From Acidobacteriaceae bacterium (lineage in GTDB: Bacteria > Acidobacteriota > Terriglobia > Terriglobales > Acidobacteriaceae), in contig DAIDKP010000026.1 of assembly GCA_027449965.1 (NCBI GenBank), positions 186,001 through 250,000 of the forward strand: a stretch of 64,000 nt of DNA, written 5' to 3'. Of this stretch, positions 63,541-64,000 are shown piece after piece (position 1 is the first letter of the stretch; every line of letters starts with the position of its first letter). The position numbers and the translations under genes are program-made. Below the pieces are notes generated by a model, which saw nothing but the letters and a program-made list of their open reading frames with translations, made no database searches and was not told where the DNA came from.

Positions 63541-64000
63541 GTGTCGATGGTGAAGGATTTGCTGAAGCCGGTGGCCGAGGATGGCGCGGCGCTGACGCGA
63601 GAGCAGGCGCGAGCTGCGCTGGTGGAGATGCTGGAGGGTCGCGCTTCAGAACTGGAAGCAGGCGCGCTGCTGACCTCGCTGGCCACACGCGGCGAACTGG
63701 CTCCCGAGCTGGCCGGATTTGTCGAGGAGATGCGTGCGCGCGCGACCGAGATTCCGCTCACCGAAGATGAGCGTCAGCAACTGGTGGATACCTGCGGCAC
63801 GGGCGGGGGTGGTCCGCAGACATTCAACATTTCGACGGGCGCGGCGCTGGTGGCTGCGGCTGCCGGGGCGCGCGTGGCCAAGCACGGCAATCGCGCTGTG
63901 ACCTCGCGCTGTGGCTCGGCAGATGTGCTGGAGGCGTTGGGCGTTCCGATTACGCTGGAGCCGAAGCTGGCCGCGGAGTGCCTGCGCGAGACGGGATTTG
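63541..64000 (+). CDS. trpD: Anthranilate phosphoribosyltransferase TrpD, partial (3' end outside window)
   Basis: About 153 residues visible, open to the window end and so absent from the ORF track. Start GTG 63541 with AAGGGG 9 nt upstream (ATG 63547 is the alternative). Motifs: LVDTCGTGGGGPQTFNISTG (PRPP site), AKHGNRAVTSRCGSADVLEA (anthranilate and Mg sites). Transfers phosphoribose to anthranilate in tryptophan synthesis. Whether other trp genes follow lies outside the window. Confidence 0.93.
   Translation, partial: MSMVKDLLKPVAEDGAALTREQARAALVEMLEGRASELEAGALLTSLATRGELAPELAGFVEEMRARATEIPLTEDERQQLVDTCGTGGGGPQTFNISTGAALVAAAAGARVAKHGNRAVTSRCGSADVLEALGVPITLEPKLAAECLRETGF

Noticed and set aside
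1-64000. tRNA, rRNA, tmRNA, RNase P RNA, SRP RNA and CRISPR arrays
   Set aside because: Scanned by eye for their conserved cores and for regularly spaced repeats; none recognised, though a covariance-model search could still find a tRNA.

Overview
The window is high-GC, gene-dense bacterial chromosome. The gene content points to an Acidobacteriaceae-type (Terriglobia, subdivision 1) acidobacterium. Supporting signs are a full Tol-Pal operon with a TonB-like TolA, a very large NHL/MBG surface protein, a planctomycete-type cytochrome/DUF1549 protein, an HpnJ hopanoid enzyme, and a hypothetical protein followed by a C10G6 tract that I recall from this family. The genus is an inference. I see no rRNA, tRNA or CRISPR. 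Two genes run off the ends: the cytochrome/DUF1549 gene on the left and trpD on the right. Neither appears in the ORF track because their stops lie outside the window.

Layout. 1-4.7 kb (minus): a nitrate/taurine-type ABC importer of the 'urea carboxylase-associated' subtype (binding protein, permease, ATPase), coupled by an ATGA overlap to a multi-heme DUF1549-type protein. 4.9-5.8 kb: a lineage-type hypothetical gene with a terminator-like hairpin just before its ribosome binding site and a C/G tract plus long hairpin after it. 5.8-11.2 kb (minus): tolQ-tolR-tolA/tonB-tolB-pal-cpoB. 11.4-14.8 kb: recN, an MFS transporter, queF. 15.0-18.6 kb (plus): membrane-fusion protein, TPR protein and TolC-like outer membrane factor, with no pump gene. 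18.7-21.8 kb (plus): hpnJ, two half-size EamA/SMR-like membrane proteins, rdgB. 21.8-27.8 kb: DUF3574 protein, cytochrome c, a papain-like protein, an amidase, DUF218 protein, tsaC/sua5, ybdK. 28.1-32.8 kb: the 1235-aa NHL/MBG protein, overlapping mtnA tail to tail. 32.9-38.9 kb (plus): SSS symporter, small membrane protein, long HPF, a PAS-GGDEF-EAL protein, rapZ. 39.0-48.6 kb: msbA-like ABC exporter, yicC, gmk, rpoZ, coaBC, udg, (ppgK on the other strand), priA, a classic bacterial core order. 48.7-55.9 kb: pyrF, rlpA, a hypothetical, TPR protein, PspC/zinc-ribbon protein, lysA, a 75-aa hypothetical, ribBA. 55.9-56.4 kb: a 507-bp internally deleted insertion sequence with both inverted repeats. 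57-61.2 kb: secreted M1 and M13 metallopeptidases. 61.3-64 kb: sucD and sucC (minus) and the 5' part of trpD (plus).

How the genes work together. Much of the window serves the envelope: the Tol-Pal machine for outer-membrane constriction, RlpA, MsbA-like lipid export, an efflux adaptor/TolC pair, hopanoid tailoring and secreted peptidases. The rest is housekeeping: CoA, GMP, pyrimidine, riboflavin, lysine and tryptophan synthesis, the TCA cycle, replication restart, recombination and uracil repair.

The most unusual signals are: (i) a repeated TANNNT-like box exactly 6-7 nt before the start codon of many SD-poor genes, suggesting widespread leaderless transcription; (ii) the hairpin/C-G-tract hypothetical gene unit; (iii) a RibBA whose GTP cyclohydrolase half has lost its signature motifs; (iv) an EAL domain with substituted catalytic residues beside a GGDEF domain with an intact inhibitory site; (v) the MITE-like IS derivative; and (vi) the hpnJ-plus-paired-half-transporter cluster.
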